DNA of 64,000 bases from Arcticibacter eurypsychrophilus (GTDB lineage: Bacteria > Bacteroidota > Bacteroidia > Sphingobacteriales > Sphingobacteriaceae): the NCBI RefSeq assembly GCF_001730525.1, contig NZ_MDFN01000005.1, positions 104,879-168,878 of the forward strand, in the 5' to 3' direction. Positions 1 through 9,242 of this stretch are shown here, in pieces; the first letter of the stretch is position 1; each line of letters begins with the position of its first letter. The notes under the pieces are model-generated. The model did no database searches. It saw only the letters and a list, made by a program, of their open reading frames with translations, and was not told where the DNA came from. The position numbers and the translations under genes were made by a program.

Positions 1-1274
1 TTGTCAGGAGTTCTCATTACCCGCAGTCACCTGCATTCCTTGATGCATGTGATGAGTTAGGGATCATGGTCATGGATGCTATTCCTGGATGGCAGTTTTT
101 TGGCAATGCGGAGTTCCAAAAGAACAGTATTCAGGATGTTCGTGATATGATTCGCAGAGATAGGAATCATCCTTCTATCATATTATGGGAGCCATCGCTG
201 AATGAATCTGCGATGAGCAAGGATTATATGAAGGCTGCTCATACTGCGGCACATGAGGAAATGCCTTTCCCTGACACCTATACAAGTGGCTGGATCGATG
301 ATGTTTATGATGTTTATGTTCCGGCACGCCAACATGCAAAGGCTCCTGATTATTGGAAAAAGTATTCTAAAGATAAACCTATTCTGATTGCCGAGTATGG
401 GGATTGGGAATATTACGCCCAGAATGCAGGTTTTGAACAGAAGACGTTTAAGGATCTGAAACAGGATGAGCGGACTTCACGTCAGTTAAGAGGATCGGGT
501 GCTGAGCGGTTACTGCAACAGGCGCTAAATTTTCAGGAATCACACAATGACAACCTGTATGGCCCTTCAGTGGGAGATGCCAATTGGCTAATGTTTGATT
601 ATAAGAGAGGGTATGCCGATGATATTGAGTCGTCAGGAATTATGGATATCATGCGTTTGCCTAAATTCTCTTTTTATTTCTACCAGAGCCAGAGGGATGC
701 AGGAAATAAGCCTATGCTTTACATTGCAAACTATTGGAATGCCTCAACCGATTCAAGTGTCACCATTTACAGCAATTGTACCGAAGTAGAGCTTTTTGTG
801 AATGGCCATTCTTTGGGAAAACGAAAACCAGACCAGAACAGTACAACCACTAATTTGGCCCATCCTCCTTTTACCTACACAGGAATCCCTTATGAGGCAG
901 GGACGCTACGCGCTGTAGGTTATTTGAATCAGAAAGAGGCAGTTGTCTCTGAGCGAAAAACTCCGGGGACAGCTGTTGCAATCCGTTTAAGACCAGACTA
1001 TAGTGAAAAACAATTAGTAGCCGGACAAAACGATATACTCTTTATTTATGCCGAAATCATAGATGAACAAGGAACAGTTCTTTCTGAAAGCACTGCTTCT
1101 GTTCAACTGAATGTGAAGGGCGATGCGGAAATTGTAGGAAGCCAAACTATAAATGCAGAAGCAGGGATAGCTACTTTTCTATTAAAGGCGGGAAGCAATA
1201 ATGGGACTATCCAACTGGAAGCGCAATCTGAAGGATTGAAAAAAGGAATCTTCGCTATTAAATCAGAAAAATAA
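1..1274 (+). CDS. Glycoside hydrolase family 2 enzyme, 3' part
   Basis: The reading frame is already open at base 3, so this is the C-terminal part of a longer gene and the ATG at 66 is internal. The visible part starts inside the TIM barrel. It contains NHPSIILWEPSLNES, where the Glu of LNE is the expected GH2 acid/base, and AEYGDWE about 63 residues later, the expected nucleophile region. A beta-sandwich of the DUF4982/GH2 C-terminal type follows (EVELFVNGHSLGKR), then an Ig-like end domain. The family hydrolyses beta-linked galactosides, mannosides or glucuronides; the substrate cannot be told here. It lies 21 bp before susC, so it is probably an enzyme of the same polysaccharide-utilisation locus, acting in the periplasm or at the cell surface. 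Confidence 0.85.
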   Translation, partial: VRSSHYPQSPAFLDACDELGIMVMDAIPGWQFFGNAEFQKNSIQDVRDMIRRDRNHPSIILWEPSLNESAMSKDYMKAAHTAAHEEMPFPDTYTSGWIDDVYDVYVPARQHAKAPDYWKKYSKDKPILIAEYGDWEYYAQNAGFEQKTFKDLKQDERTSRQLRGSGAERLLQQALNFQESHNDNLYGPSVGDANWLMFDYKRGYADDIESSGIMDIMRLPKFSFYFYQSQRDAGNKPMLYIANYWNASTDSSVTIYSNCTEVELFVNGHSLGKRKPDQNSTTTNLAHPPFTYTGIPYEAGTLRAVGYLNQKEAVVSERKTPGTAVAIRLRPDYSEKQLVAGQNDILFIYAEIIDEQGTVLSESTASVQLNVKGDAEIVGSQTINAEAGIATFLLKAGSNNGTIQLEAQSEGLKKGIFAIKSEK

Positions 1275-1295
1275 ACAAACCAAATTAATCATTAT

Positions 1296-4200
1296 ATGCA
1301 TCCATTTACTAACCAAATCAGAAGCTGCACGATAATAATAACAGCACTGTTATTCTTTATTTCGGGCAATGTATTTTCACAAGTATCCTCAGTTGTAAGG
1401 GGAAAAGTTACAGATCAGGCAGGTGTCGATCTTCCTGGAGTGAGTATCCGTGTAAAAGGGAACAATACCGGTACTTCAACAGATACACAAGGTCAGTATA
1501 CGATCAGCGTCCCGACAGGGGATGCAACCTTGGTTTTCGTTTACATCGGTTTCTCTACACAGGAATTGCAGGTAAACAATCGCTCCACAATTAACGTCAG
1601 CATGACCGAGGAGAGCAGAGCATTAAGTGAGGTGGTTGTGGTAGGTTACGGTACCACAAACAGAAGAGATGTAACCGGATCTATCACTTCCGTGAAAACA
1701 GATGATCTTCCTCAGGTAGCCAATGCTTCAATCGATAATCTATTGCAGGGAAGAGCACCCGGATTGAACTTAACCTCAAGAAGCGCACAGCCTGGAGGAG
1801 GACTTGACATAAATATTCGAGGTTCTATTTCTCCCCGAGGTAGCAATTCGCCACTTTATGTTATCGATGGTGTTCCAATCTTAACTAATTCCTCACCGGA
1901 ACGATCAGTCAATCAGGGTAACCTGGGTTACTATGGAGGAGTGGACAGAAGTCCCCTTAGTAGCATCAATCCCGGTGATATTGAGTCCATTGACGTTTTA
2001 AAAGATGCCAGTGCTACCGCTATATATGGTTCCGCGGCAGCCAATGGTGTAATTCTGATCACTACAAAGAAAGGGAAGGCAGGTTTAACAACTACCGATT
2101 ACAGGGGTAGTTTCACTATTCAGACACCAGACAGTTATTTTGATCTTTTGAATGCTACGGAATTTATGCAGCAAAATAATCGCTTATCGTATGATAAATA
2201 CTTGTACGATAATAATCTGGCGCCTTATGGAAACGCTAACTCATCCGCTATGCCTGCGTTTACTCCCAAGTTCACTGACTCACAGATTAGTGGAGCTGGT
2301 GAAGGAACGGACTGGCTTGATCGGATCATGCGAAAGGGATATATACAGGAGCACAATATTTCTGTTTCCGGGGGAAGTGAAAAGACAAAGGTATTTACAT
2401 CATTCAATTATTTTGATAATAAGGCTATACTTAAAAATTCTGATTTTAAAAGGTTAACTGGCCGGGTTAATCTGGAACAGCAAATAAGCAACCGCGTGAA
2501 AGCAAATATTAATTTGTCAATCAGTCAGGTTAATAACAACAACGCTTCTACCGGATCTAATAATGGAGGAGTTGAGGCCTATAACATGCTTCAAACTGCT
2601 TATGCATTTTCTCCAACAGTAGGAGTGTATGATGAAAATGGGGATTATTCTTCCACTTTTGATCCGTTAATTACAAATCCTGAGGCTTTTTCTATTATCA
2701 AGGATAAGACGAAAACAAAGCGTGTCTTCATTGCTCCGAATATTGAAGCTAAACTACTCAAGAATTTAAAAGCTAATGTGGTCGTAGGTATTGATGATCA
2801 GTCCTCCCAACGTAATTTCTTCCTTCCTGCAGCAGTTGGAAGAGCAAACCTGCCAAATGGAATGGCTTTTCTCAGCACCAGTAATATTGGTAATTACAGT
2901 GGTGAAGGTTATTTTACCTATGCCAATACTTTCGGAAAAAGCAATCTCTCTGTAGTTGCTGGAGCGGGATACTATAAGACTATCACGGATGGTTTCGGTC
3001 TGGAAGCTATTGATTTTTTTACAGATGCTTTTGAGGATAATAATGTTGGAGCAGCAAGTAATAAGGAGCGGAGTAATGTAAATTCAGACCGTACCGAGTT
3101 TACGAAGATCTCTCAGTTTGTTCGTATCAATTACTCGCTGGCAGATAAATACATTTTTACTTTCACCGGACGTAACGATGGTGCCAGTAGTTTTGCTTAT
3201 AACAAGAAGTATGGTTTTTTCCCAGGGATCTCAGGAGCATGGCGTCTTAAGAATGAAAACTTCCTGAAAGACGTTTCTATGCTTTCCGATTTAAAAATAC
3301 GAGCGGGTTACGGAACTTCAGGAAATGAAATCAGAGGCAATTATGCATTAGCCTTGTATACAACAGGTTCGCCATTTGTTATTGGACAAACGCAATATAC
3401 AGGTGTGGCACAGAGTCAGGTAGATAACGCAGATCTAACCTGGGAAACAGATGCGACCATTAACCTTGGACTTGATTTCGGGTTTTTTAACAACAGGCTT
3501 TCCGGTTCATTTGACATTTTTAGAAAGACGGCTAAAGACTTACTGGATGTCATTCCATTACCTTCAAATAATACGGTGGGTTACATGTACGCTAATGTTG
3601 GATCAACCCGTAGTGACGGTGTTGAGCTCGGCCTGAATTCAATCAATTTTAGTGGCGATTTTGGGTGGACTACTTCATTTAACATCTCTACGTATAAAAA
3701 CTATTGGGTAGAACGAAATCCGGTAACTCCATTAGCCTCTTATATAGGTGATGAAGATCGAATCAGAGAGATATATGGTTGGGAAACCGATGGGATAATT
3801 AAAAGGGCAGATCAGATTCCAGCATATATGCCTGATGCTAAAGTTGGAAATATCATATATAAAGACATTAACAATGATGGTACGCTGGATATAAATGACG
3901 TCGTGAAACTAGGTACATCAGATCCAAAACTAAATATTGGTTTAGGTAATACCTTTACGTTTAAGGGTTTTGATCTGAATTTTTTCTTCTATGGTATTTT
4001 GGGTAATAAAATCTTTAATAACTATTCCGGATACTATGATACCCGTGGTTTATTTTTAGATCCGTATCGACTTGCGGTGCAGAATCCATCCAATACAATT
4101 ACTGAAGCAAAGAACATCTGGTCGTTCACTAATCCGGAAGGAAGTTTGCCAGGTATAGCGAACAATCCTTATACAGGGTCTAACCCAAGTGGTAATAATG

Positions 4201-4436
4201 ATTTTTATCTTGAAAACGGCAGCTTTATCCGTTTAAAGAATATTACGATGGGGTATACCTTCTCTAATAAAACTCTAAATTCAAGTAAAACATTTAAGGC
4301 GATCCGGGTATTTGCTGATGTTCAAAACGTGGGCGTAATCACCAAATATAAAGGTTACGATCCTGAATTTGGTACCAGGGCGAACCCTTATCCAATGGCG
4401 TTATCTACCACTTTTGGTTTAAATGTTACATTTTAA
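1296..4436 (+). CDS. SusC/RagA-type TonB-linked outer-membrane transporter
   Basis: This 1046-residue protein has the full length of the family. A signal peptide covers about residues 1-29 (hydrophobic run, then NVFSQ). It is followed by a carboxypeptidase-regulatory-like beta domain (VRGKVTDQAG, GVSIRVKG, SVPTGD), the SusC linker ALSEVVVVGYGT, a plug domain (ANGVILITTKKG) and a 22-strand barrel ending in aromatic LNVTF. These proteins import oligosaccharides through the outer membrane with energy from TonB, with SusD as lid. susD follows after 11 bp and a GH2 gene precedes it, so the three form one locus. No FecR/anti-sigma gene is visible. The substrate is unknown. Confidence 0.95.
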   Translation: MHPFTNQIRSCTIIITALLFFISGNVFSQVSSVVRGKVTDQAGVDLPGVSIRVKGNNTGTSTDTQGQYTISVPTGDATLVFVYIGFSTQELQVNNRSTINVSMTEESRALSEVVVVGYGTTNRRDVTGSITSVKTDDLPQVANASIDNLLQGRAPGLNLTSRSAQPGGGLDINIRGSISPRGSNSPLYVIDGVPILTNSSPERSVNQGNLGYYGGVDRSPLSSINPGDIESIDVLKDASATAIYGSAAANGVILITTKKGKAGLTTTDYRGSFTIQTPDSYFDLLNATEFMQQNNRLSYDKYLYDNNLAPYGNANSSAMPAFTPKFTDSQISGAGEGTDWLDRIMRKGYIQEHNISVSGGSEKTKVFTSFNYFDNKAILKNSDFKRLTGRVNLEQQISNRVKANINLSISQVNNNNASTGSNNGGVEAYNMLQTAYAFSPTVGVYDENGDYSSTFDPLITNPEAFSIIKDKTKTKRVFIAPNIEAKLLKNLKANVVVGIDDQSSQRNFFLPAAVGRANLPNGMAFLSTSNIGNYSGEGYFTYANTFGKSNLSVVAGAGYYKTITDGFGLEAIDFFTDAFEDNNVGAASNKERSNVNSDRTEFTKISQFVRINYSLADKYIFTFTGRNDGASSFAYNKKYGFFPGISGAWRLKNENFLKDVSMLSDLKIRAGYGTSGNEIRGNYALALYTTGSPFVIGQTQYTGVAQSQVDNADLTWETDATINLGLDFGFFNNRLSGSFDIFRKTAKDLLDVIPLPSNNTVGYMYANVGSTRSDGVELGLNSINFSGDFGWTTSFNISTYKNYWVERNPVTPLASYIGDEDRIREIYGWETDGIIKRADQIPAYMPDAKVGNIIYKDINNDGTLDINDVVKLGTSDPKLNIGLGNTFTFKGFDLNFFFYGILGNKIFNNYSGYYDTRGLFLDPYRLAVQNPSNTITEAKNIWSFTNPEGSLPGIANNPYTGSNPSGNNDFYLENGSFIRLKNITMGYTFSNKTLNSSKTFKAIRVFADVQNVGVITKYKGYDPEFGTRANPYPMALSTTFGLNVTF

Positions 4437-4447
4437 GATATCTCACC

Positions 4448-5938
4448 ATGAAACAACTATCAAAAACTATAAAACAAACATTACGGTATAGTTTGGCGGC
4501 GTTAATACTAATGTCGTCCACTATATCTTGTAAAAAGGAGCTGGAATCAAAGGTATACACTGAATTGACACCAGAAAATTTCTTTAAGTCAGAGGCTGAT
4601 TTTAATGCGGCATTAATCACGCTCTATTCTACCATGACGAGTAACTGGGGTAATCCTGATCCAGGTGCATCAACCTGGTATTCCTCTTTTTATTCGCCTG
4701 ATATATCATCCTATTGGTTGAAAAGTATGATCAGTACCGATGAAATGGGTACAGATGGGCAACCTGATCTTGTTAACTTTACATTTGGACCTTCCACATG
4801 GCAAGGAGGTAATGATCCTATTTATTCTAAAGTTCGCTATGTGGCCAGAGCAACCGATATTATTGACAAGATCGGCACAGCAACAGGGGTAAGTGATGAC
4901 GTTAAAACCAAGTACCTGGCAGAAGCAAAATGCATGCGTGCCTGGATCATGTATAATATCTATGATTTCTTTGGAGCGGTAAACGTAAAACTGGATCCTG
5001 CTGTGCTGGGCGATAATGCAATTACCCCTCGCATGAGTGATGCAGATTACGTGAATCAAATGATTGTCGACCTGACGGAAGCTCTACCCGGACTTCCGGA
5101 TAAGTATAATGCAGATGCACAAAACTGGGGACGTATTTCTAAGGGTGTGGCTCGGATGCTCTTACTCAAAGTCTACATGCATACCCATCAATGGAGTCTG
5201 GCTGAAGTAACCGGTAAAGAAATATTAGGGATGGGTTATACTTTGGAGCAAAAATATGCTGATGTTTTTATCAAGAAACAGAATAATGAACTGATTTATG
5301 CTATACCATCAAATGAAGCTCTGCCTAATATTTACCCAACAGAAGTACTTCCAACAGACTTTGCAAGTTCAGGGAGTTATAGGTTTTCTACAGGCTGGTA
5401 TGCCTATTGGATGCCCTGGTCATTTTATGATAAGTATGAGTCCGGAGATCTAAGAAAGAGTACCATATTTGATAGCTATACCAATACGCAAGGTAAGGTA
5501 ATCAATCGCAGCAATGGATTGCGGGCAGCCATTCCAATGAAATACACAGGTATACAAGGAAGCGGACCCGGATACACAACAGACGTGGTGGTATTCAGAC
5601 TAGCAGAGGTGCTCTTGTCTGTTGCGGAAGCCATAAATGAACAACGCGGACCTGCCGAGGCTTATCAATATGTCAACCAGGTTAGAAAGAGAGCAGGAAT
5701 AAATGATTTTTCAGGAATGAACACCGAAACATTCCGAAATGCGATTCTTGATGAGCGTGCACGGGAACTTTATGCTGAGGGTACACGTCGCCAAGACTTG
5801 ATCAGGCACAATTTGTTTATTTCAAATGCAATTGCACGAGGTAAAACAAATGCGAAGCCGTACATGGTTTTATTTCCTATTCCGAGCAATGTGATGATTG
5901 AAGGAGCGGGAACCATTACTCAAAATTCAGGATATTAA
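4448..5938 (+). CDS. SusD/RagB-type glycan-binding lipoprotein
   Basis: This 496-residue protein begins with a lipoprotein signal peptide; the lipobox STISC puts the acylated Cys at residue 28. The body shows the SusD plan: ELTPENFFKSEADFNAAL near the N-terminus, TPR-like helices (AEAKCMRAWIMYNIYDFFG), and the conserved C-terminal block with LAEVLLSVAEAIN, VNQVRKRAGI and ILDERARELYAEGTRRQDLIRHN. It is the surface lid of the SusC channel encoded 11 bp upstream and captures the glycan. A strong hairpin lies 15 bp after the stop, so the operon probably ends here. Confidence 0.95.
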   Translation: MKQLSKTIKQTLRYSLAALILMSSTISCKKELESKVYTELTPENFFKSEADFNAALITLYSTMTSNWGNPDPGASTWYSSFYSPDISSYWLKSMISTDEMGTDGQPDLVNFTFGPSTWQGGNDPIYSKVRYVARATDIIDKIGTATGVSDDVKTKYLAEAKCMRAWIMYNIYDFFGAVNVKLDPAVLGDNAITPRMSDADYVNQMIVDLTEALPGLPDKYNADAQNWGRISKGVARMLLLKVYMHTHQWSLAEVTGKEILGMGYTLEQKYADVFIKKQNNELIYAIPSNEALPNIYPTEVLPTDFASSGSYRFSTGWYAYWMPWSFYDKYESGDLRKSTIFDSYTNTQGKVINRSNGLRAAIPMKYTGIQGSGPGYTTDVVVFRLAEVLLSVAEAINEQRGPAEAYQYVNQVRKRAGINDFSGMNTETFRNAILDERARELYAEGTRRQDLIRHNLFISNAIARGKTNAKPYMVLFPIPSNVMIEGAGTITQNSGY

Positions 5939-5953
5939 GTTTGGTAATAAATG

Positions 5954-5993
5954 GTTAGAAGGGAGTCTGTATTTATATAGATTCGCTTCTAAC
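5954..5993. terminator. Bidirectional hairpin between susD and cbpM-like gene
   Basis: GTTAGAAG pairs with CTTCTAAC; after one mismatch GAGTCT pairs with AGATTC (one G-U), closing a 10-nt loop. It stands between convergent genes and is followed by an AT-rich stretch, so it can serve both as the end of the Sus operon and of the chaperone operon. Confidence 0.6.
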
Positions 5994-6043
5994 TATTCTT
6001 AATTTTAAAGAGAATTTCGGGTATAAAAGAGCTGTTTAATAGG

Positions 6044-6343
6044 CTATTCATAAAAGTGGAGTTTGTTTTTTAAGTTCTCCATCTCCTCTCGCATTTCCTG
6101 CATGCGTTGAAGAAGATTTACGATAGCATCTATTCCTGCAATATTTATCTCCAGGTCCTGATGAAGCCTTGTCATCTGCTCAAGTTGTTGCAATTGACTA
6201 TGTAGAATGAATTTTTCTTCTTCTACCAATTGAAGGTCCAATAGGCCCGATTCTTCCAATAGAAGAATAAAAGAGTAGTCAATCTCATGATAGGTACAAA
6301 AAACGGTTGCTTTAATTAATTCTTCTGTTGCCATTTTCTTCAT
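6044..6343 (-). CDS. cbpM: CbpM-like chaperone-modulator protein
   Basis: This 99-residue protein is encoded directly after the DnaJ-like gene: its ATG touches the last base of the neighbour's TAA, so the two are surely translated as a pair. The sequence has the CbpM/MerR-like plan: a short N-terminal helical part with LIKATVFCTYHEIDYSFILLL, a GLLDLQLVEEEKF turn, and a C-terminal leucine-rich helix (LEQMTRLHQDLEINIAGIDAIVNLLQRMQEM). In enterobacteria CbpM binds the J-domain of CbpA and holds back its co-chaperone and DNA-binding activity. The similarity is weak at residue level, but gene order and length support the call. A second Met (MATEELIK) three residues in could be the real start. Confidence 0.75.
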   Translation of the reverse strand: MKKMATEELIKATVFCTYHEIDYSFILLLEESGLLDLQLVEEEKFILHSQLQQLEQMTRLHQDLEINIAGIDAIVNLLQRMQEMREEMENLKNKLHFYE

Positions 6344-7255
6344 TTATAATTGAGCAAGTTCTTTAAATAATTCTTTTTGTTTATCGGTCAGATTTACTGG
6401 TATTTGAATAGAATAGGTGATATAGAGATCGCCAAATTCGTTTTCAGTTTTGTATAGCGGTAGTCCTTTCCCTTTAAGCTTATTTTTTGTTCCGTTCTGC
6501 GTTTCAGGTTTTACCTTTACTTTCACTTTTCCATTTAAAGTTTCGGTAACAATCTCTCCACCCAGTATAGCAGTGTAAAGATCCAATGGAACGGTGCTAT
6601 ACAGATCTTTGCCATCCCGTTTAAAGTGGGCATCATCCTGAATTAAAAACGTGATCAACAAATCTCCCGAAGGTCCATTATTTGCTCCAGGTGCTCCATG
6701 ACCTGTAATTTTAATAACCTGGCCGTTTTCTATACCGGCTGGAATGGTAATTCGAATGCTTTTACCGTTTACAGACAACGTCTGTTTATGTGTTTCGACC
6801 GTATCCAGCAAACTTAAATGAAGTTCAGTTTGATAATCCTGGCCACGGTATTTGGCCTGCCTTTTATTACCTGATGTTCTATTATTTCCAAACATAGACT
6901 GAAAAAAATCGGAGAAATCTCCACCTTGACCAAAGCCATCAAAATCATAACCTCCTGTAGCATTAGTCCCCCCGGATGTCCCTGGGTTATAAGAAGAGCC
7001 TCGTTGTTGTGCCTGTTCATAGGCTTCCGAGTTTTGCCAATGTTCTCCATATTGGTCGTACTTTTTGCGTTTTTCCTTATCGCTCAATACCTCATTGGCT
7101 TCATTTATTTGCTGAAACTTTAAATTAGCCTCTTTATTATCAGGATTGAGATCGGGATGGTACTTGCGGGCTAACTTACGGTAAGCGGTTTTTATGTCTT
7201 TCTCTGTAGCGTTCTTTTCAACACCAAGTAATTTGTAGTAATCAATATAAGCCAT
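6344..7255 (-). CDS. cbpA: CbpA-like DnaJ-class co-chaperone
   Basis: I chose the Met of [12 protein letters not shown] (7255) rather than the upstream ATG at 7282 because the J-domain begins there. The protein is about 303 residues. The J-domain covers residues 1-70 with HPD at 33-35. A Gly/Phe/Ser-rich linker ([19 protein letters not shown]) and two beta-rich substrate-binding domains ([20 protein letters not shown]) follow. There is no cysteine-rich zinc domain, which marks the CbpA/DjlA class rather than DnaJ itself. It would stimulate DnaK ATPase and hand over unfolded clients. The CbpM-like modulator is encoded immediately downstream and an HPF/RaiA-like gene upstream on the same strand, a stress/stationary-phase context. 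Confidence 0.9.
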   Translation of the reverse strand: MAYIDYYKLLGVEKNATEKDIKTAYRKLARKYHPDLNPDNKEANLKFQQINEANEVLSDKEKRKKYDQYGEHWQNSEAYEQAQQRGSSYNPGTSGGTNATGGYDFDGFGQGGDFSDFFQSMFGNNRTSGNKRQAKYRGQDYQTELHLSLLDTVETHKQTLSVNGKSIRITIPAGIENGQVIKITGHGAPGANNGPSGDLLITFLIQDDAHFKRDGKDLYSTVPLDLYTAILGGEIVTETLNGKVKVKVKPETQNGTKNKLKGKGLPLYKTENEFGDLYITYSIQIPVNLTDKQKELFKELAQL

Positions 7256-7394
7256 AATATAAGGTTCCTTCTTATTGAACATTTTATTTAAACAATGGTG
7301 TTTATTAAATTAATAAGTTTAAGGGCTAACAAGGATTATAAAAGGATGGAGAATTATGAGAATTAACCATCAAAATTTATTAAATAATATGCAA

Positions 7395-7709
7395 TTAGTG
7401 ATTTTTTAAACGTCCAACTACGGTATCAAGGGCTGCTTTTAGCTTTACCACAGCTCCTTTAACGGCATGCTCAGTACTGTCTCCCTGACCGGTTACAGCA
7501 ATAGGCTGTAGCCCCTCAAGACGTGCTTCAATCATGCAACGTTTATCATTAGGTCCTTCTTTACTTCCGTTCTCATCAGAAATATGAACTTCTAATCTTG
7601 TAATGTGATCGCTGAATCTGGTTAATTCATTAGTAATTAAGGTAGTTAAGGAAGCATCAAATTTTTCGCTTACGGTTATATTTTTGTCTGTATTAAATTG
7701 GATTGTCAT
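7395..7709 (-). CDS. HPF/RaiA-family ribosome-associated protein
   Basis: This 104-residue protein has the beta-alpha-beta-beta-beta-alpha size and pattern of the short HPF/RaiA family: MTIQFNTDKNITVSEKFDASL, a central strand with ITRLEVHISDENG, and a C-terminal helix AVKGAVVKLKAALDTVVGRL. Members bind the small ribosomal subunit at the mRNA/tRNA channel and idle or dimerise ribosomes during stress. It lacks the long C-terminal dimerisation domain. It may share regulation with the CbpA/CbpM pair 139 bp downstream. I call the family, not the exact member. Confidence 0.75.
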   Translation of the reverse strand: MTIQFNTDKNITVSEKFDASLTTLITNELTRFSDHITRLEVHISDENGSKEGPNDKRCMIEARLEGLQPIAVTGQGDSTEHAVKGAVVKLKAALDTVVGRLKNH

Positions 7710-8022
7710 AGTGTTAAATTTAAATTGTTTTGTTGTTATTTATTGAAATAATATTTTAACAAATTGTACTGTACAGTAAAGGAATAACCAGGTGTTATGT
7801 TTGACTTGTTAATGTTTACCAATGTAGACATAATTTATGATTAGGCTAAATCAAGGTTTTATTTGATTGGCAAATTCAATCATTATTTTAAGGAATTCCA
7901 AATATTCGCAGAGCCAGTACTTTCTTTGATTGTTTCTATTAGGAAGCTTTGCTTTTTATTAAATCTAAAAAATGAAAAATTGTATGCGTAAATAGCAATC
8001 ATATTACGAAGTTTGTTTTTAT
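7710..8022. promoter_or_regulatory. Divergent intergenic region, HPF-like / sbcD
   Basis: This 313-bp AT-rich region holds the promoters of two divergent genes. The only clear structure is the perfect 12-bp palindrome TACTGTACAGTA at 7767-7778, about 58 bp upstream of the HPF-like ATG, which could be an operator. I cannot place a -7/-33 promoter with confidence and see no RNA gene here. Confidence 0.35.
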
Positions 8023-9240
8023 ATGAAAGTCCTTCATACCGCCGACTGGCATTTAGGTAAAAAATTAGAACAGTGTGAACGAACAGAAGAGCATCAGTAT
8101 TTTCTGGATTGGCTGATTGAGGAACTCAATGCCCATTGCATTGAAGTGCTCATTATAGCAGGTGATATTTTTGATACAGGGAGTCCTTCCAATACCTCTT
8201 TGGAGCAGTATTATAATTTCCTGTGGAAAGTGAAGGGTACTTGTTGCCGGGAAGTGATTATCATTGGTGGCAATCATGATTCAATCAGCACATTAAATGC
8301 ACCAAAAGAACTATTGCGTTTTTTTAATATTCATGTCATAGGAGGTGTTCCCTTGGATATTAATGATCAGATCATACCAATCCGGAATGAACAGCAAGAA
8401 ATTCAATTAGTAATCTGCGCCATTCCATTTTTGCGTGACCGAGATGTACGGCTTTCTGTAGCGGGAGAATCTGCCCTTGATCGTGAAGCACGGATTAAAC
8501 AGGGCATCTGTGCGCATTATAATAATTTCCGCAAGCATATAGCAACATTCAAACAACAAGGGATCCCTGTCATTGCTACAGGGCATCTCTTTGCTGCAGG
8601 ATCCAGTACATCTGATAGTGAGAAAGAAATTCATGTTGGAAACCTGGGACAGATCTGTGGTGATCAGTTTCCCGAAGAATTTAACTATATAGCGCTAGGA
8701 CATATTCACCGTCCTCAGATTGTGAATAAGATGAATCACGTCCGTTATTCCGGATCACCAATTCCATTAAGTTTTTCGGAGACAGAAGATCATAAACAAG
8801 TACTTATTCTTGAATTTGACCAAGAGCATAACCTGCATATTGAGGAACTGATCGTTCCTTCCAGCAGACGGCTTATTCGTATGAAAGGAAGTATGGATTC
8901 CATAAAAAAACAGATCGAATTGCTGGAAGATCAAGCACTCCGGTTTCCTGCCTGGATAGAGCTGCAAATTGAAACCGATAAATTTATTCATGACCTGGAT
9001 GAGCAGTTGGATCAACTAATAAAAACCAAACCTTTCATAGAGCGCTTCTTTCCAAGGCAGATTAGGAGCCGACAAAGTCAAAGTTTGAATGAACAGCAAA
9101 TCATAGCAAGCGCTTTAAATGAGCTTGATCCTAAAACTGTTTTTTTGAAACGCTGTGAATCGGAACTACCCGATGCAGATTACACCGATCTGATGCACAT
9201 GTTTAATGAAGTGTTGGAGCATATGGATCAAAAAGATTAA
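8023..9240 (+). CDS. sbcD: Exonuclease subunit SbcD (Mre11-type nuclease)
   Basis: This 405-residue protein shows all calcineurin-like phosphoesterase motifs in order: HTADWHLGK (residues 5-13), GDIFDTG (about 47-53), GGNHDS (about 81-86), ATGHLFAAG and ALGHIHRPQ. These coordinate two metal ions and cut DNA. A C-terminal capping domain follows. With SbcC it forms the ATP-dependent nuclease complex that opens hairpins and protein-blocked ends. The sbcC gene starts 2 bp after its stop, so the pair is one operon. Long inverted repeats, of which this window has several, are the classical substrate of the complex. Confidence 0.97.
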   Translation: MKVLHTADWHLGKKLEQCERTEEHQYFLDWLIEELNAHCIEVLIIAGDIFDTGSPSNTSLEQYYNFLWKVKGTCCREVIIIGGNHDSISTLNAPKELLRFFNIHVIGGVPLDINDQIIPIRNEQQEIQLVICAIPFLRDRDVRLSVAGESALDREARIKQGICAHYNNFRKHIATFKQQGIPVIATGHLFAAGSSTSDSEKEIHVGNLGQICGDQFPEEFNYIALGHIHRPQIVNKMNHVRYSGSPIPLSFSETEDHKQVLILEFDQEHNLHIEELIVPSSRRLIRMKGSMDSIKKQIELLEDQALRFPAWIELQIETDKFIHDLDEQLDQLIKTKPFIERFFPRQIRSRQSQSLNEQQIIASALNELDPKTVFLKRCESELPDADYTDLMHMFNEVLEHMDQKD

Positions 9241-9242
9241 TA

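Noticed and set aside
4706..5059. Minus-strand frame of 117 codons inside susD
   Set aside because: A shadow of the SusD gene with Cys/His-rich, non-protein-like composition.
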